The notes: generated by a model not told the origin, from the sequence alone. Numbered from the stretch's first letter, positions 26,306-35,725 are shown. The stretch: DNA of 64,000 nt from Halomarina rubra (GCF_023699475.1 NZ_JALXFV010000002.1:186001-250000), one strand, 5' to 3'. Translations and numbers: made by a program.

Positions 26306-27274
26306 TCAGAACAGCGCTTCGTCCTCGTCGAGCACGTGTGCGGGACCGCCGACCTCCCAGACGCGCGTGGGGACGAGTTCGGAGAGTTCGGACTCGACGC
26401 GCTCGACGAACTCCTCGGTGGTGTTGACGTACACCGACGCGCCCGTGTCCGTCGAGAAGTAGACGGGAACGCCGTCCTCGCGCATCTCGCGGACCGAGTT
26501 GAAGATTTCGAGCGTCTCGGGTTGCCAGTACACCCAGCCTGCGGGACCGGTCATCGTCGTCGCCGCGAGCGACAGCGAGTCGTGCTCGGCGAGTTCGAAG
26601 GCGTCGTCGAAGTCCGCGCGGTGGAGCGCGTCGCGCATCTCCGCGATCTGGCCGTGGATGTGTGCGAGTCGCGCTTCGAACATGTGGCTGTCCTCGGCCT
26701 CGGCGTGGGCCTGCTCGGTGTGTTTGAACGCCGGCACCTCACACGCGACGATGCGCAGTTCGTCGTCGAGGTCCGTCGGGATGCGCTCGGCGTAGCAGTC
26801 CTCGTCGTTCAACCCGTCGTAGAGCACGGAGACGCCCCCCGTGACGGCGCGGGCCGCCGAGGACGACCCACGCCGAGCGACCGTCGACATCTCCTCGTGG
26901 CTCATGTCGAGGCCCGCGGCCGCACAGAGCGCGACGGCGGCGGCGGCGAACCCCGAGGAAGACGACCCGAAGCCGATGTTCGTGGGGAACGACGACTCGC
27001 TCTCGAAGCGCACGCGGGTGTCGATGCCCGCCAGCTCGCGGACGTGGTTCACGACGTGGTCGACGCGCTCGCGGCCCCGGCCGTCGACCTCCTCGCCGTC
27101 GATGACGACCACGTCCTCGTCCAGCGACTCGTCGAACTCGACGGTGGTGGTGGTGTTCGAGGGGGCGGTGCAGACGCTGATGGAGTCGTGGTACGGCAGG
27201 CGCAGGTCGGCGTCGCGCATCCCGTGGTACTTCACGAGCCCCTGAATCGGGTGGGCACGTGCGGTCGCTTTCAT
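26306..27274 (-). CDS. Phosphomevalonate decarboxylase (GHMP family)
   Basis: A 322-residue GHMP-kinase-superfamily decarboxylase. The glycine/serine-rich ATP loop SSFPTNIGFGSSSSGFAAAA (about 95-115), the catalytic-region HPIQGLVKYHG near the N-terminus and VYFSTDTGASVYV near the C-terminus mark the mevalonate decarboxylase family. In haloarchaea this enzyme has been shown to act on mevalonate 5-phosphate and feed isopentenyl phosphate to its kinase, making archaeal lipid precursors. The start is the ATG at 27274. Its substrate here is inferred from that precedent. Confidence 0.88.
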   Translation of the reverse strand: MKATARAHPIQGLVKYHGMRDADLRLPYHDSISVCTAPSNTTTTVEFDESLDEDVVVIDGEEVDGRGRERVDHVVNHVRELAGIDTRVRFESESSFPTNIGFGSSSSGFAAAAVALCAAAGLDMSHEEMSTVARRGSSSAARAVTGGVSVLYDGLNDEDCYAERIPTDLDDELRIVACEVPAFKHTEQAHAEAEDSHMFEARLAHIHGQIAEMRDALHRADFDDAFELAEHDSLSLAATTMTGPAGWVYWQPETLEIFNSVREMREDGVPVYFSTDTGASVYVNTTEEFVERVESELSELVPTRVWEVGGPAHVLDEDEALF

Positions 27275-27394
27275 ACGCGAGGGTCCGGGGGGCGGGTCTT
27301 TGCAGTTGCGTTGTCCGGGCGCAGAGCGCCGCCTCTCTCGGTGAGGACGGACTCGTCGAGAACTGCGTGTGGTGAACTCGCCGTGGCCGTGCGG

Positions 27395-28654
27395 TTACGG
27401 CCAGGTACCGCCCTGCTGGTAGGCTTTGACGACGCGCTCGATGGCGACGACGTAGGCGGCGGTGCGGAAGTTCGGCGTGCCCTTCTCCTCGTAGGCGTCG
27501 GTGAGCGCGTCGAACGCCTCGGTGACGACGCGTTCGAGTTCGTCGTTGACGCGCTGTTCGGTCCAGTAGAACCGCTGGCGGTTCTGGACCCACTCGAAGT
27601 ACGACACCGTCACACCACCCGCGTTCGCGAGGATGTCCGGGAACACCTCCACGTCGCGCTCGGTGAGGATGTCGTCGGCGTCGGGCGTGATGGGGCCGTT
27701 GGCGGCCTCGACGACGACGTCTGCCTGTACTTCCTCGGCGAGGTCGGCGTCGATGGCGTTCTCCAGCGCCGCGGGGATGAGCAGGTCGACGTCGAGGGTC
27801 AGGAGTTCCTCGTTGGTGAGTTCCTCCTCGGCCTCGTCGAACCCGGTGACGCTGCCCGTCTCGTCCTTGTAGTCCTTCGCGGCCGCGGCGTCGAACCCGT
27901 CGGGGTTGTAGATGGCTCCCGAGGAGTCGCTGGCGGCGACGACGGTGCCGCCGAGTTCCTCTTCGATGAGGCGGGCGGCGATGGACCCGGCGTTACCGTA
28001 GCCCTGAACGGCGACGGTCGCGCCCTCGATGTCCTTGCCGAGGTAGCGGAACGCCTCGCGTGCGGTGAGCATCGTCGACCGACCCGTCGCTTCGACGCGA
28101 CCGGCCGACCCACCGGAGTCGGGTGCCTTCCCGGTGATGACGCCCGGCGCGGTCGTGTTCTCCAGTGTCTCGTAGGTGTCCTTGATCCAGTTCATCTCAC
28201 GCTGGCCGGTGTTGACGTCCGGGGCCGGGATGTCCTGGTTCGGACCGATGATGGGGCGCAGTTCCTTCGCGAACGCGCGAGTGAGACGCTCCATCTCGGC
28301 GTCGGAGTACTCCCGCGGGTCGACGACGATGCCGCCCTTCCCGCCGCCGTAGGGGACGTCGACGACGGCCGTCTTGTACACCATCCACCCCGACAGCGCC
28401 TTCACCTCGTCGCGGCTGACGCCCGGGTGGTACCGGATGCCGCCCTTGTAGGGGCCGCGGTCGCCGTTGAACTGCGACCGGAACGCCTTGAACACCTCCA
28501 GCGACCCGTCGTCCATCTCGACGGTGAGGTTGGTCTCGAGGATTCGCTCGGGGTGTTTGAGCCGTTCCAGGAGGTCCGCTTCGACGTCGAGGAACTCGGC
28601 CGCGTCGTCGACCTGCTCCTGCAGACTCTCGAACGGGTTGGCCTCGTCTGACAT
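27395..28654 (-). CDS. gdhB: Glutamate dehydrogenase
   Basis: A 419-residue Glu/Leu/Phe/Val dehydrogenase. The substrate-binding [14 protein letters not shown], the catalytic Lys in [11 protein letters not shown], and the NAD(P) fold [16 protein letters not shown] are all intact, and the enzyme ends in an [12 protein letters not shown] tail. It interconverts glutamate and 2-oxoglutarate with ammonia. Coenzyme preference is not obvious from the fold alone. A second, diverged paralogue sits at 52965-54224. The gene symbol is by analogy. Confidence 0.9.
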   Translation of the reverse strand: MSDEANPFESLQEQVDDAAEFLDVEADLLERLKHPERILETNLTVEMDDGSLEVFKAFRSQFNGDRGPYKGGIRYHPGVSRDEVKALSGWMVYKTAVVDVPYGGGKGGIVVDPREYSDAEMERLTRAFAKELRPIIGPNQDIPAPDVNTGQREMNWIKDTYETLENTTAPGVITGKAPDSGGSAGRVEATGRSTMLTAREAFRYLGKDIEGATVAVQGYGNAGSIAARLIEEELGGTVVAASDSSGAIYNPDGFDAAAAKDYKDETGSVTGFDEAEEELTNEELLTLDVDLLIPAALENAIDADLAEEVQADVVVEAANGPITPDADDILTERDVEVFPDILANAGGVTVSYFEWVQNRQRFYWTEQRVNDELERVVTEAFDALTDAYEEKGTPNFRTAAYVVAIERVVKAYQQGGTWP

Positions 28655-28737
28655 ACCCTGCGAGTCGGTGACGCACCGGTTAAGTATGTCGGAGTTAAGA
28701 CGCCGCTTATCCCGCAATTCGGTGGAGTAGGAGGCTG

Positions 28738-29586
28738 CTACCGCTGGTCGCCGTCCTGGTCGGGGGTCGCTCTGTCGAGGACGTTCTCGGCGCGAGCGAG
28801 CAACGGTGCGTCGATCATCTCCCCGTCGACGCGGAACACACCCGCACCCTCGTGGTCGTCGCGGGCGGCGAGCACGCGGCGTGCCCACGCGACCTGCTCG
28901 TCGCTCGGGGAGAACCCCTCGTTCATCACCGGCACCTGCGCGGGGTGGATGGCCATCTTCCCGTCGTAGCCAAGGTCGCGGGCGAAGTGGGTCTCCTCGG
29001 CGAGGCGGTCGGTGTCCTCGATGTCGGTGAACACGGTGTCGATGGCGTCCACACCGGCCGCGCTCGCCGCCAGCACGACGTGTTCGCGAGCGTACAGCAC
29101 CTCGGTCCCCTCGGTGGTTCGGTTCGCACCGATGTCCGCCGAGAGGTCCTCCGCGCCGAAGGCGACGGCCGTGGTCGCCTCGGCGCTCGCGATGGCCTCC
29201 GCGTGGAGGACGCCCGCGGCCGTCTCACAGAGCGCGAACACCGGCACGTCGGCGTCACGCTCCTCGAGCAGCGCCGCCAGCGTCTCCACGTCGGCGGCGG
29301 TCTCCGCCTTCGGGAGCATCACCGCGTCGAGTCGCGCGTCGTCACCGACCACCGCGTCGAGGTCCGCGCCGGTCTCGTGAGTCGAGACGCGGACGCACAC
29401 CTCGCAGTCGGGGTCGAACTCGGGGTCGGTCAGCACCTCGCGGACGGCCTCGCGACCCGCCGTCTTCTCTCCGGGAGCGACGGCGTCTTCGAGGTCGAAG
29501 ACGACGACGTCCGCGTCCGTGCCGGGGGCTTTGCGCATCAGGGCCGGCTTGTCGCCGGGCGAGAACAGCACACTCCGTCGAGCCAT
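28738..29586 (-). CDS. CitE/HpcH-family CoA lyase
   Basis: A 282-residue TIM-barrel lyase of the HpcH/HpaI superfamily, CitE group. The N-terminal [20 protein letters not shown] and [16 protein letters not shown] bear the acidic metal-binding residue; the substrate loop is [14 protein letters not shown]. Members cleave citramalyl-, malyl- or citryl-CoA. Presence of a MaoC hydratase 2.6 kb away is consistent with CoA-ester metabolism, but the exact substrate is not shown. Confidence 0.87.
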   Translation of the reverse strand: MARRSVLFSPGDKPALMRKAPGTDADVVVFDLEDAVAPGEKTAGREAVREVLTDPEFDPDCEVCVRVSTHETGADLDAVVGDDARLDAVMLPKAETAADVETLAALLEERDADVPVFALCETAAGVLHAEAIASAEATTAVAFGAEDLSADIGANRTTEGTEVLYAREHVVLAASAAGVDAIDTVFTDIEDTDRLAEETHFARDLGYDGKMAIHPAQVPVMNEGFSPSDEQVAWARRVLAARDDHEGAGVFRVDGEMIDAPLLARAENVLDRATPDQDGDQR

Positions 29587-29716
29587 GGTTCTCGCTCGAC
29601 GCTCGTTGGCTTCAAACCCCTATGTCTGTAGCCGACCGCTCGCTCCCGCGGAACCATCGTAGCCGCCGAAGCGACGCCTCGTCCCCCGAACGAAGACGTG
29701 ACACGAGTTGTCACAC

Positions 29717-30502
29717 ATGTCCCGCCGCTACACTGTCGCCACGTCGGTACGGTCCTCGACTCCAAGCACGCCACTCGACGCCGTCGCCGCCCACGACGAC
29801 CCGCGCGTCGACGAGTCCCGGTGTGCGTTCGTCGAACGCGACGAGAGCGCCGACCTCCTGCTCGTCGGCGTCGTCCACGACCACCCGGCCAGCGTCGCCC
29901 GGGTACGGGCCGTTCTGCAGGCGACCACGCCCGACACGCTCGCGCTCGAACTGCCCCCCGCCTCCGTCTCGTGCTACCGGCGACTGGCCGCGCAGCGCGG
30001 ACACGCCGCCGACGGTGAGACCCCGCCGGGCGGGGAGATGAGCGCGGCCATCGACGCCTCGCCCGATGCGGCGGTCGTCGGTATCGACCCGCTGGACGCC
30101 CGCTTTCTCCACACGGTGGGCCACGACCTGCTCGCCGAGCGCCACTCGACCGAGACGGTGCGGTCGGTGGCGAGACGGACCGTCGGCATCGCCCGCCGAA
30201 TCGGTCGGCAGCGTCTCGCGGCGAGCGGACTCGGCGACCTCTCGACCGCCGACGAGCAGGCCGAGTACGACGACGTCGGGTCGACGGCGGCCGAGCACGC
30301 CGAACACGAGGCCGAGCACGTCTCGCGATGTTCGCTGCTCCGGAGCGTCACCGAGCGCCCGCTGGCGGTCGGGGTGGTGACGACCGCCCGTGAGCGTCGG
30401 ATGACCGAGCGGCTTCGCGACGTGGACGGCGACCTCTGTGTCGCAGTCGTCGGCTGGGCGCACCTCGACGCGCTCGTCGAGCGACTCGGGGGGACGGACT
30501 GA
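29717..30502 (+). CDS. TraB/PrgY-like protein
   Basis: A 261-residue protein. Its core LLLVGVVHDHPASVARVRAVLQ followed by TLALELPPASV and a late GDLCVAVVGWAHLDALVE resembles the GTAHVS..ELD..VVG.GH.. pattern of TraB/Tiki-type proteins, with His/Glu/His residues of a possible metalloprotease-like site. A helical middle (about 110-190) has an EHAEHEAEH stretch. The start is set at MSRRYT; a TTG three codons upstream also exists. No hydrophobic anchor is seen. Confidence 0.65.
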   Translation: MSRRYTVATSVRSSTPSTPLDAVAAHDDPRVDESRCAFVERDESADLLLVGVVHDHPASVARVRAVLQATTPDTLALELPPASVSCYRRLAAQRGHAADGETPPGGEMSAAIDASPDAAVVGIDPLDARFLHTVGHDLLAERHSTETVRSVARRTVGIARRIGRQRLAASGLGDLSTADEQAEYDDVGSTAAEHAEHEAEHVSRCSLLRSVTERPLAVGVVTTARERRMTERLRDVDGDLCVAVVGWAHLDALVERLGGTD

Positions 30503-30568
30503 GCGGTCGCTCGACGGGTCGGCGGCCACCCCGTCACCGGCCCGCCGACTGTCCCCGCGTCAGGCGGC

Positions 30569-30811
30569 TCAGACGGTGCGGTGGATGCGAACCACGTCGT
30601 CGGTGATGGCCTCGACCAACGACTCGTCGATGGTGAACGTGTCGCCGTCGGCGCTCACCGAACCCAGTTTCGACCGGAGCGTGTCGGTCACCCCCGGGTC
30701 CGAGTCGACGTGTGCGGTGCCGCCGGCCACCTCGACGACCCGTCCGACCACGTCGTCCTGGACGTCCACGACGCGCTCGTCCTCGTCCTCGTCGGTGAAT
30801 CGTGTCGTCAT
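30569..30811 (-). CDS. Small beta-rich protein (80 aa), PRC-barrel-like
   Basis: An 80-residue acidic protein with DVVGRVVEVAGGTAHVDSDPG, a PRC-barrel-like strand pair, and an ending DDVVRIHRTV. It is convergent with the TraB-like gene. Related small haloarchaeal proteins have no assigned role. Confidence 0.68.
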   Translation of the reverse strand: MTTRFTDEDEDERVVDVQDDVVGRVVEVAGGTAHVDSDPGVTDTLRSKLGSVSADGDTFTIDESLVEAITDDVVRIHRTV

Positions 30812-30920
30812 CGAGAGGACGGTTCTCGCGAGGGCTGGTCCATAGGTGTGACCACGGGTGAGCGGGGCCCGTTCTGGGCGGCCGTCTCGGTTCGAGGCCC
30901 GTCACCTCCCGGGGACACGG

Positions 30921-30926
30921 TTAAGC
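30921..30926 (+). promoter_or_regulatory. TATA-like box of the TIGR02587/02588 operon
   Basis: TTAAGC lies 24-29 nt before the ATG at 30950. Confidence 0.5.
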
Positions 30927-30949
30927 TCCAGACAATGTGTTAGTATGAC

Positions 30950-31795
30950 ATGACTGCTGGACGGGTGCTTCGCGACCAGGGTCGTGGCGTCTGCGGTGCG
31001 CTGCTGGTCGTGGGGGTGCCGATGCTCTACACGGTGGAGGTGTGGTGGTACAGCTGGCAGACGCCGTCGTGGCGACTGCTCGTCGTCGTTTCCGTCGGGC
31101 TGACGCTGGTGTTGCTCGTGACGCGCCGGGCCGGGTTCAGAGAGACCGACGACGGCGACAGCGACGACCGGTCGGCCGTGCGACTCGTCACCGACTTCAC
31201 CGAACTCCTCCTGCAGGGCTTTCTCACCGGGTTGCTCGTCCTCGTGCTGTTCGGCCTCGTCGAGCCCGCCACTCCACCGACCGTCGTCGCCCGACTGGGG
31301 CTGGTGCTCACCGTCCCACTGGCGTTCGGGTCGGCGCTCGCGAACGAGGTACTGCGGGCCGCGGACGACGAGCAGACGGACGACGACGACGACGACGGCG
31401 GTATGCCACCGCTCGGTCAGCGCCTCGCGCTCTACGGGCTCGGCGCGTCGTTCCTCGCACTCCCCGTCGCGCCGACCGAAGAGGTCCAGGTCGTCGCGAG
31501 TCTCGCCGGGTGGGGACGGCTGACCGGTCTCCTCGTCGCCAGCCTGGCGTTCACCTACCTGGTCCTCTACGAACTGGAGTTCAGGGGCCAGCGCGGTCGG
31601 CGCCGGGAGACGGTGGCCGAACAGGTCGGGCACACCGGCGTGGTCTACGCCGTCTCGGTGACCGTCTCGCTGGCGTTGCTCGCCGCGTTCGACCTCGTGG
31701 AGGGGGTCTCGCTCTCGGTCGTCGTCCAGCAGACCGTCGTCCTCGCGTTCCCGGCGACCGTCGGGGCCAGCGGCGCACGGGTGGTGCTGGGATGA
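30950..31795 (+). CDS. TIGR02587 (DUF2391) family membrane protein
   Basis: A 281-residue membrane protein with about seven helices (for example 12-32, 40-60, 85-108, 113-133, 158-180, 190-208, 232-275). A Asp/Glu-rich loop sits at about 140-150 (DDEQTDDDDDDGG). It corresponds to the TIGR02587 family, found in bacteria and haloarchaea always next to TIGR02588. It overlaps the next gene by ATGA. Confidence 0.8.
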   Translation: MTAGRVLRDQGRGVCGALLVVGVPMLYTVEVWWYSWQTPSWRLLVVVSVGLTLVLLVTRRAGFRETDDGDSDDRSAVRLVTDFTELLLQGFLTGLLVLVLFGLVEPATPPTVVARLGLVLTVPLAFGSALANEVLRAADDEQTDDDDDDGGMPPLGQRLALYGLGASFLALPVAPTEEVQVVASLAGWGRLTGLLVASLAFTYLVLYELEFRGQRGRRRETVAEQVGHTGVVYAVSVTVSLALLAAFDLVEGVSLSVVVQQTVVLAFPATVGASGARVVLG

Positions 31796-32151
31796 GCGAC
31801 GACGTCTCCCCGCTGGAGACCGCACTCAGCGTCCTCAGCGTCGCGTTCACCGTCGCGCTGTTCGCGTTCGTCCTCTACCAGACCGTCTCCACTCCGATGG
31901 CGGCCGACCCGACCGTCCGCGTCCTCGCCACGGAGACGACCGACTCGGGCGAGGTTCTCGTCACCGTCGAACTCCGGAACCAGCAGGGGAGCGGCCTCGC
32001 ATCGGCGACCGTCGAGGTCGCCTGCGACGACCCCGCCCCGGACGTTACCTTCGAGCACGTGCCGGCCGACGGCACCGAGGAGGGGGTCGTGCGCTGTCCG
32101 GCCGACTCGAACACGACCGATGCGGCCGTCGCGACGTGGATTCCCGCGTGA
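31792..32151 (+). CDS. TIGR02588 family membrane protein
   Basis: A 119-residue protein with one transmembrane helix (about 12-32) and an extracytoplasmic beta domain with an RNQQGSGLASATVEVAC strand and two Cys. It overlaps the upstream TIGR02587 gene by ATGA and both are expected to form a complex in the membrane. Function unknown. Confidence 0.8.
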   Translation: MSDDVSPLETALSVLSVAFTVALFAFVLYQTVSTPMAADPTVRVLATETTDSGEVLVTVELRNQQGSGLASATVEVACDDPAPDVTFEHVPADGTEEGVVRCPADSNTTDAAVATWIPA

Positions 32152-32213
32152 GGTCGCCCCTCGCGGTCGACCAGACCCGACAGACCTTTGCCTCGCACCG
32201 ATGAGCCACGGCC

Positions 32214-32693
32214 ATGACCGGCCGTTACTACGAGGAGTTCACCGTCGGCGAGACCATCGAACACGAGAAGCGCCGCACCGTCAGCGAGAGCGACAACCAG
32301 ACGTTCTGTGACATGACGATGAACCAGCAGCCGTTGCACCTCGACGAGGAGTTCGCCGCCGAGACGCAGTTCGGCCGTCGTCTCGTCAACGGTCTCTACA
32401 CGATGTCGCTGGCCGTCGGGCTCACCATCCCCGACACCACCGACGGCACCATCGTCGCTAACCTCTCGTACGACGACGTGTCCCACCCGGCACCCGTCTT
32501 CCACGGCGACACCGTCCGCGCGCAGTCGACGGTCACCGACAAGCGCGAGACGAGCGACGGCGAGCGCGGCGTCGTCACGATGCACGTCGAGGCGTTCGCC
32601 GTCAACCGCGAGGACGACGACGGCGAGGAGGTGCTGGTCTGTGCGTTCGACCGGACGGCGCTGTCGCTGAAGCGCGAGAACGTCGAGGCATAA
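32214..32693 (+). CDS. MaoC-family hot-dog dehydratase
   Basis: A 159-residue single hot-dog protein: YYEEFTVGETIEHEKRRTVSESDNQTFCDMTMNQQPLHLDEEFA carries the hydratase (Asp-x4-His type) motif, followed by GRRLVNGLYTMSLAVG. MaoC-type enzymes hydrate enoyl-CoA esters, such as mesaconyl-CoA or crotonyl-CoA. Substrate not resolved; the CitE-like lyase lies 2.6 kb upstream. Confidence 0.87.
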   Translation: MTGRYYEEFTVGETIEHEKRRTVSESDNQTFCDMTMNQQPLHLDEEFAAETQFGRRLVNGLYTMSLAVGLTIPDTTDGTIVANLSYDDVSHPAPVFHGDTVRAQSTVTDKRETSDGERGVVTMHVEAFAVNREDDDGEEVLVCAFDRTALSLKRENVEA

Positions 32694-33000
32694 CCGAGCA
32701 GAACAGAGGGAAAAAGCGTCCGCGCGAGCGAAGCGAGCGCGGTTCACCGACAGTGAGGCGAATCCGACCGTCGGCCTTTTTCGTCCCATTGTGAGACGTG
32801 AAGCGTCTCACAGGCTCCCAGAAGCGTCGTCGCCGAGATCTACGGTTCTGACTGGCTCACGAGAGTACAGTTCTCGTGAACGTCGCCGGCGGCGGTGCCG
32901 CCGGCTGCAAGCGGGACTACGTCCCGCGCGCTTGCTGGGAGAGGGTTTTGCGAGGAGTGGTGGCGCGAAGCGCCACCCGACGAGTAAAACGGTGGTGTCC
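32694..33000. other. 307-bp intergenic region with a five-hairpin array
   Basis: No gene is visible. From 32791 to 32977 there are five perfect inverted repeats in a row (see finding). A T-rich CCTTTTTCG at 32776-32784 lies before the first. This spacing makes it a candidate structured RNA, a terminator region or a mobile hairpin relic. Confidence 0.55.
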
Positions 33001-33351
33001 CTAGAGCGAGGCGATAGTGAGGACGTTGAGACCGGCCGCGAGCGCCCACGGGACGCCGAGCGCGAGGGGGACGAGCGCGCCGAACTCGTCGGGGATGAGC
33101 TTTCGTCCGAGCAGCGCGACGGCGACGCCACCGAGTTTCAGCGCGGTCATGCCGACGATGTAGAACTCCTCGATGGCCCACGCAGCGACGGGGTTGAGTT
33201 CGACTGCCCCCTGTTCGAGACCGTAGGCGGTCAGCGCGACGTCGGCGACGAGTGCGGCGATGGCGAACGCCCAGAGTGCTCGCTCGTGGCGGGCGGCGAA
33301 CTGGAGCGTCCCGGTCTGCGTTCGTGTTGGTGGGTCGGTCTGGAGTGACAT
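33001..33351 (-). CDS. DUF5658-like membrane protein
   Basis: A 116-residue protein with three or four hydrophobic segments (about 25-45, 60-85, 90-110). A conserved VALTAYGLEQGAVELNPVAAWAIE region matches the DUF5658 family. The start at 33351 (MSLQTDPP) is preferred because the longer frame adds 17 non-conserved residues. Function unknown. Confidence 0.75.
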   Translation of the reverse strand: MSLQTDPPTRTQTGTLQFAARHERALWAFAIAALVADVALTAYGLEQGAVELNPVAAWAIEEFYIVGMTALKLGGVAVALLGRKLIPDEFGALVPLALGVPWALAAGLNVLTIASL

Positions 33352-33545
33352 GAGTCGAGCGGCCCGGTCGGGCTTGTCTCCTCCCACACCGTCCCCGTCC
33401 ATTGTTATCAGTGGCTTACGCGGGGAAATCAGGCCGTACCGGGTGGCAAGTGGGTGGATAACTCACCCCGTCGACTGCGTGACTCGTCGGCGGGGCGGAA
33501 ACGGCCACTGCGCTCGGTTTCGGGCGACTCCGACCCTGTAGGGCT

Positions 33546-33994
33546 ATGGGTACGACACGCCTAGCACGTGCTATGGATGCGTTCGAGGCGGTCCGAACCC
33601 GAAGTCGGCGACTCGCCACGCGGGCACCGCCGACCGCCACGCTCACACGAGCCGCGCTCGGCGCGATGATACTCCTCGCCGGCGTCCACAAACTGTTGGC
33701 TCCGTGGGTGTGGGCCGTCTACGTCGTCGACTGGCTCGCGCCGTGGCTCGTCCTCACACCGGTCGAGTTCATGCTGGTGAACGGCGTGCTGGAGGTCGGA
33801 TTCGGTCTCGCACTGCTCGCCGACCGGTACGTCGCCTTCGCCAGCCTCGTCGCGGCGGTGTCGCTGACCCCACCGTCGCGTATCTCGCGGTCGTCTGGGT
33901 GCTGTCGGGGCGGTTCGGCGACGTTCTGGCGCGGGACGTCGGGCTGGCTGGCCTGGCGTGGGCGGTACTGGTGGAGGCGTTGCGTGAGCCGTGA
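33546..33994 (+). pseudogene. DoxX-like membrane protein with a frameshift
   Basis: The frame from 33546 encodes AALGAMILLAGVHKLLAPW, PVEFMLVNGVLEVGFGLALL and AFASLVAAVSL, then runs into Arg/Ser-rich nonsense (to 34016). The adjacent frame from about 33865 continues as DPTVAYLAVVWVLSGRFGD, VLARDVGLAGLAWAVLVEAL and stops at 33994, completing a four-helix DoxX-like protein. One missing base near 33861-33874 would join them. Alternative start: ATG at 33573. Confidence 0.6.
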
Positions 33995-34012
33995 AGAACG
34001 AGTGAGGCGGTG

Positions 34013-35725
34013 CTAGAGGACGGTGCCGTGTTTCTTGCTCGGCAGGTCCTTCTCGACGGTCTCGTAGAACGCGAAGCGGTTGACGAGCTCCTCGCGCAGC
34101 GACGCGGGCGGGACGATCTCGTCGACGACGACCTCGCTGGCCATGCGGTGGATGTCGATGTCCTCACGGTACTCCTCGCGGAGTTCGGCCTCGCGCTCGG
34201 CGCGCTCCTCGGGGTCGTCGATGGCGTTGAGCTTGTTGGCGTACACCGCGTTGATGGCGGCTTCGGGACCCATGATACCGATCTCACCCGCGGGCAGGCC
34301 GATGACGCTCTCGGGGTCGTAGGCGGGGCCGCTCATCGCGTAGATGCCCGCGCCGTACGCCTTCCGGAGGACGACCGACTGCTTGGGGACGGTCGCCGAG
34401 GAGGTTGCGTAGATCATCTTCTTGCCCTGTTCGAGAATACCCTCCTTCTCGACGTCGGAGCCGGCCATGAAGCCGGGCGTGTCACAGAGGTAGAGCAGGG
34501 GCACGTCGAACGCGTCGCACTTCCAGATGAACTCGGCGGCCTTCTCCGCGGCGTCGGGGAAGATGGCCCCGGCGCGCTGTGCGGGCTGGTTGGCGACGAT
34601 ACCGACGGGTCGCCCGTCGATGCGGGCGAACGCGGTGACGATCTCCCCGCCGTAGTTGGGCTGGAGTTCGAGCACGGAGCCGGCGTCGACGACCCGTTCG
34701 ATGAGGTCGTGCATGTCGTAGCCCTTGTTCGGCTCGGTGGGGATGACGCGGTCAATGCCCGCGGGAGAGGCTGCGGGCGCGACGCCCTCGGTCTGTGGCG
34801 GTTTCTCGTCGGCGTTGTTCGGGAGGTAGCCGACGAGCTGTGCGACGAGTTCGCGGGCGTGTTCCTCGTCGCGGGCGACGAGGTCCGCGCTCCCGGAGTG
34901 GCGCGCGTGGACCTGCGGGCCACCGAGGTCCTCCATCGATATCTCCTCGCCGGTCACCATCTTCACCATCCGGGGGGAAGCGATTGCCATCGCGCTCATG
35001 CCCTCGACCATGACGGTGAAGTCCGCGAACACCGGCGTGTACGCCGCACCGGCGATGCACGGCCCGTAGAGGACGCATATCTGCGGGACGCGCCCCGAGA
35101 GCATCGAGTGGTTGTAGTAGTACTTCCCGATACCCTCGCGGTTGGCGAAGAAGCCGGTCTGCTGGTCGATACGGCCCCCCGAGGAGTCCATCAGGTACAG
35201 CACCGGTTTCCCGGTCTTGAGCGCGCGCTGTTGCATCCGGAGGAACTTCTCGACGCCCTTCGCGGCCATCGACCCGGCCTTGACGGTGAAGTCGTTGGCC
35301 ATGAAGTGGACGTCGCGGCCCTCGAACTCCGCTGCGCCCGTGATGAGGCCGTCTGCCGGAAGTCGGTCCTCGGCGTCGAACTCCGCGAACTTGCCGTCCT
35401 CGAACAGTAGGCCGTCCTCGCCGAACCAGAGGTCCATCCGGTCGCGGACGAACATCTTGCCCTGGTCCGACAGGCGCTCTTTGTACTTCTCGTGGCCGCC
35501 CTGTTCGATGGCGGCTATCTCCTCCAGCAGCGCTATCTCGCGCTCGGTCGGGCCGATGTCGTCGTTCGGGACGGCGTCCCCGACGCGCTGGGCGTCGTGG
35601 ATGACTGCGGGTTCGTCGGCCTCGCCGACGTACACCTCGACCTCCTCGACGGCGTGTCGGGCGAGGGCGGCGGCGATGGCCTGTGCCTCCTCCTCGCTCG
35701 CTCCTGCGGCGATGCGCACCTTCAT
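34013..35725 (-). CDS. Acyl-CoA carboxylase carboxyltransferase (beta) subunit
   Basis: A 570-residue biotin-dependent carboxyltransferase like propionyl-CoA carboxylase beta. It contains GKPVLYLMDSSGGRIDQQ, YGPCIAGAAYTPVFADF and GPEAAINAVYANKLNAI motifs of the two crotonase-like domains (about 85-330 and 335-560). The first 80 residues (KVRIAAGASEEEAQAIAAALARHAVEE...) form an extra small domain resembling the tiny epsilon/PccX subunits of other carboxylases. The biotin-bearing partner is not in the window. Propionyl-CoA is the likely substrate in haloarchaea. Confidence 0.9.
   Translation of the reverse strand: MKVRIAAGASEEEAQAIAAALARHAVEEVEVYVGEADEPAVIHDAQRVGDAVPNDDIGPTEREIALLEEIAAIEQGGHEKYKERLSDQGKMFVRDRMDLWFGEDGLLFEDGKFAEFDAEDRLPADGLITGAAEFEGRDVHFMANDFTVKAGSMAAKGVEKFLRMQQRALKTGKPVLYLMDSSGGRIDQQTGFFANREGIGKYYYNHSMLSGRVPQICVLYGPCIAGAAYTPVFADFTVMVEGMSAMAIASPRMVKMVTGEEISMEDLGGPQVHARHSGSADLVARDEEHARELVAQLVGYLPNNADEKPPQTEGVAPAASPAGIDRVIPTEPNKGYDMHDLIERVVDAGSVLELQPNYGGEIVTAFARIDGRPVGIVANQPAQRAGAIFPDAAEKAAEFIWKCDAFDVPLLYLCDTPGFMAGSDVEKEGILEQGKKMIYATSSATVPKQSVVLRKAYGAGIYAMSGPAYDPESVIGLPAGEIGIMGPEAAINAVYANKLNAIDDPEERAEREAELREEYREDIDIHRMASEVVVDEIVPPASLREELVNRFAFYETVEKDLPSKKHGTVL

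Noticed and set aside
26336-28651. 771-residue plus-strand ORF
   Set aside because: It lies opposite the well-supported mevalonate decarboxylase and glutamate dehydrogenase genes and is repetitive, Arg/Asp/Val-biased sequence with no domain.
32721-32741. Further hairpin at GCGAGCGAAGCGAGCGC
   Set aside because: This is a direct repeat of a GCGAGCGA-type unit, not a good inverted repeat.
32840-33181. 113-residue minus-strand ORF over the hairpin array
   Set aside because: Arg-rich, overlaps the hairpins and the DUF5658-like gene in another frame.
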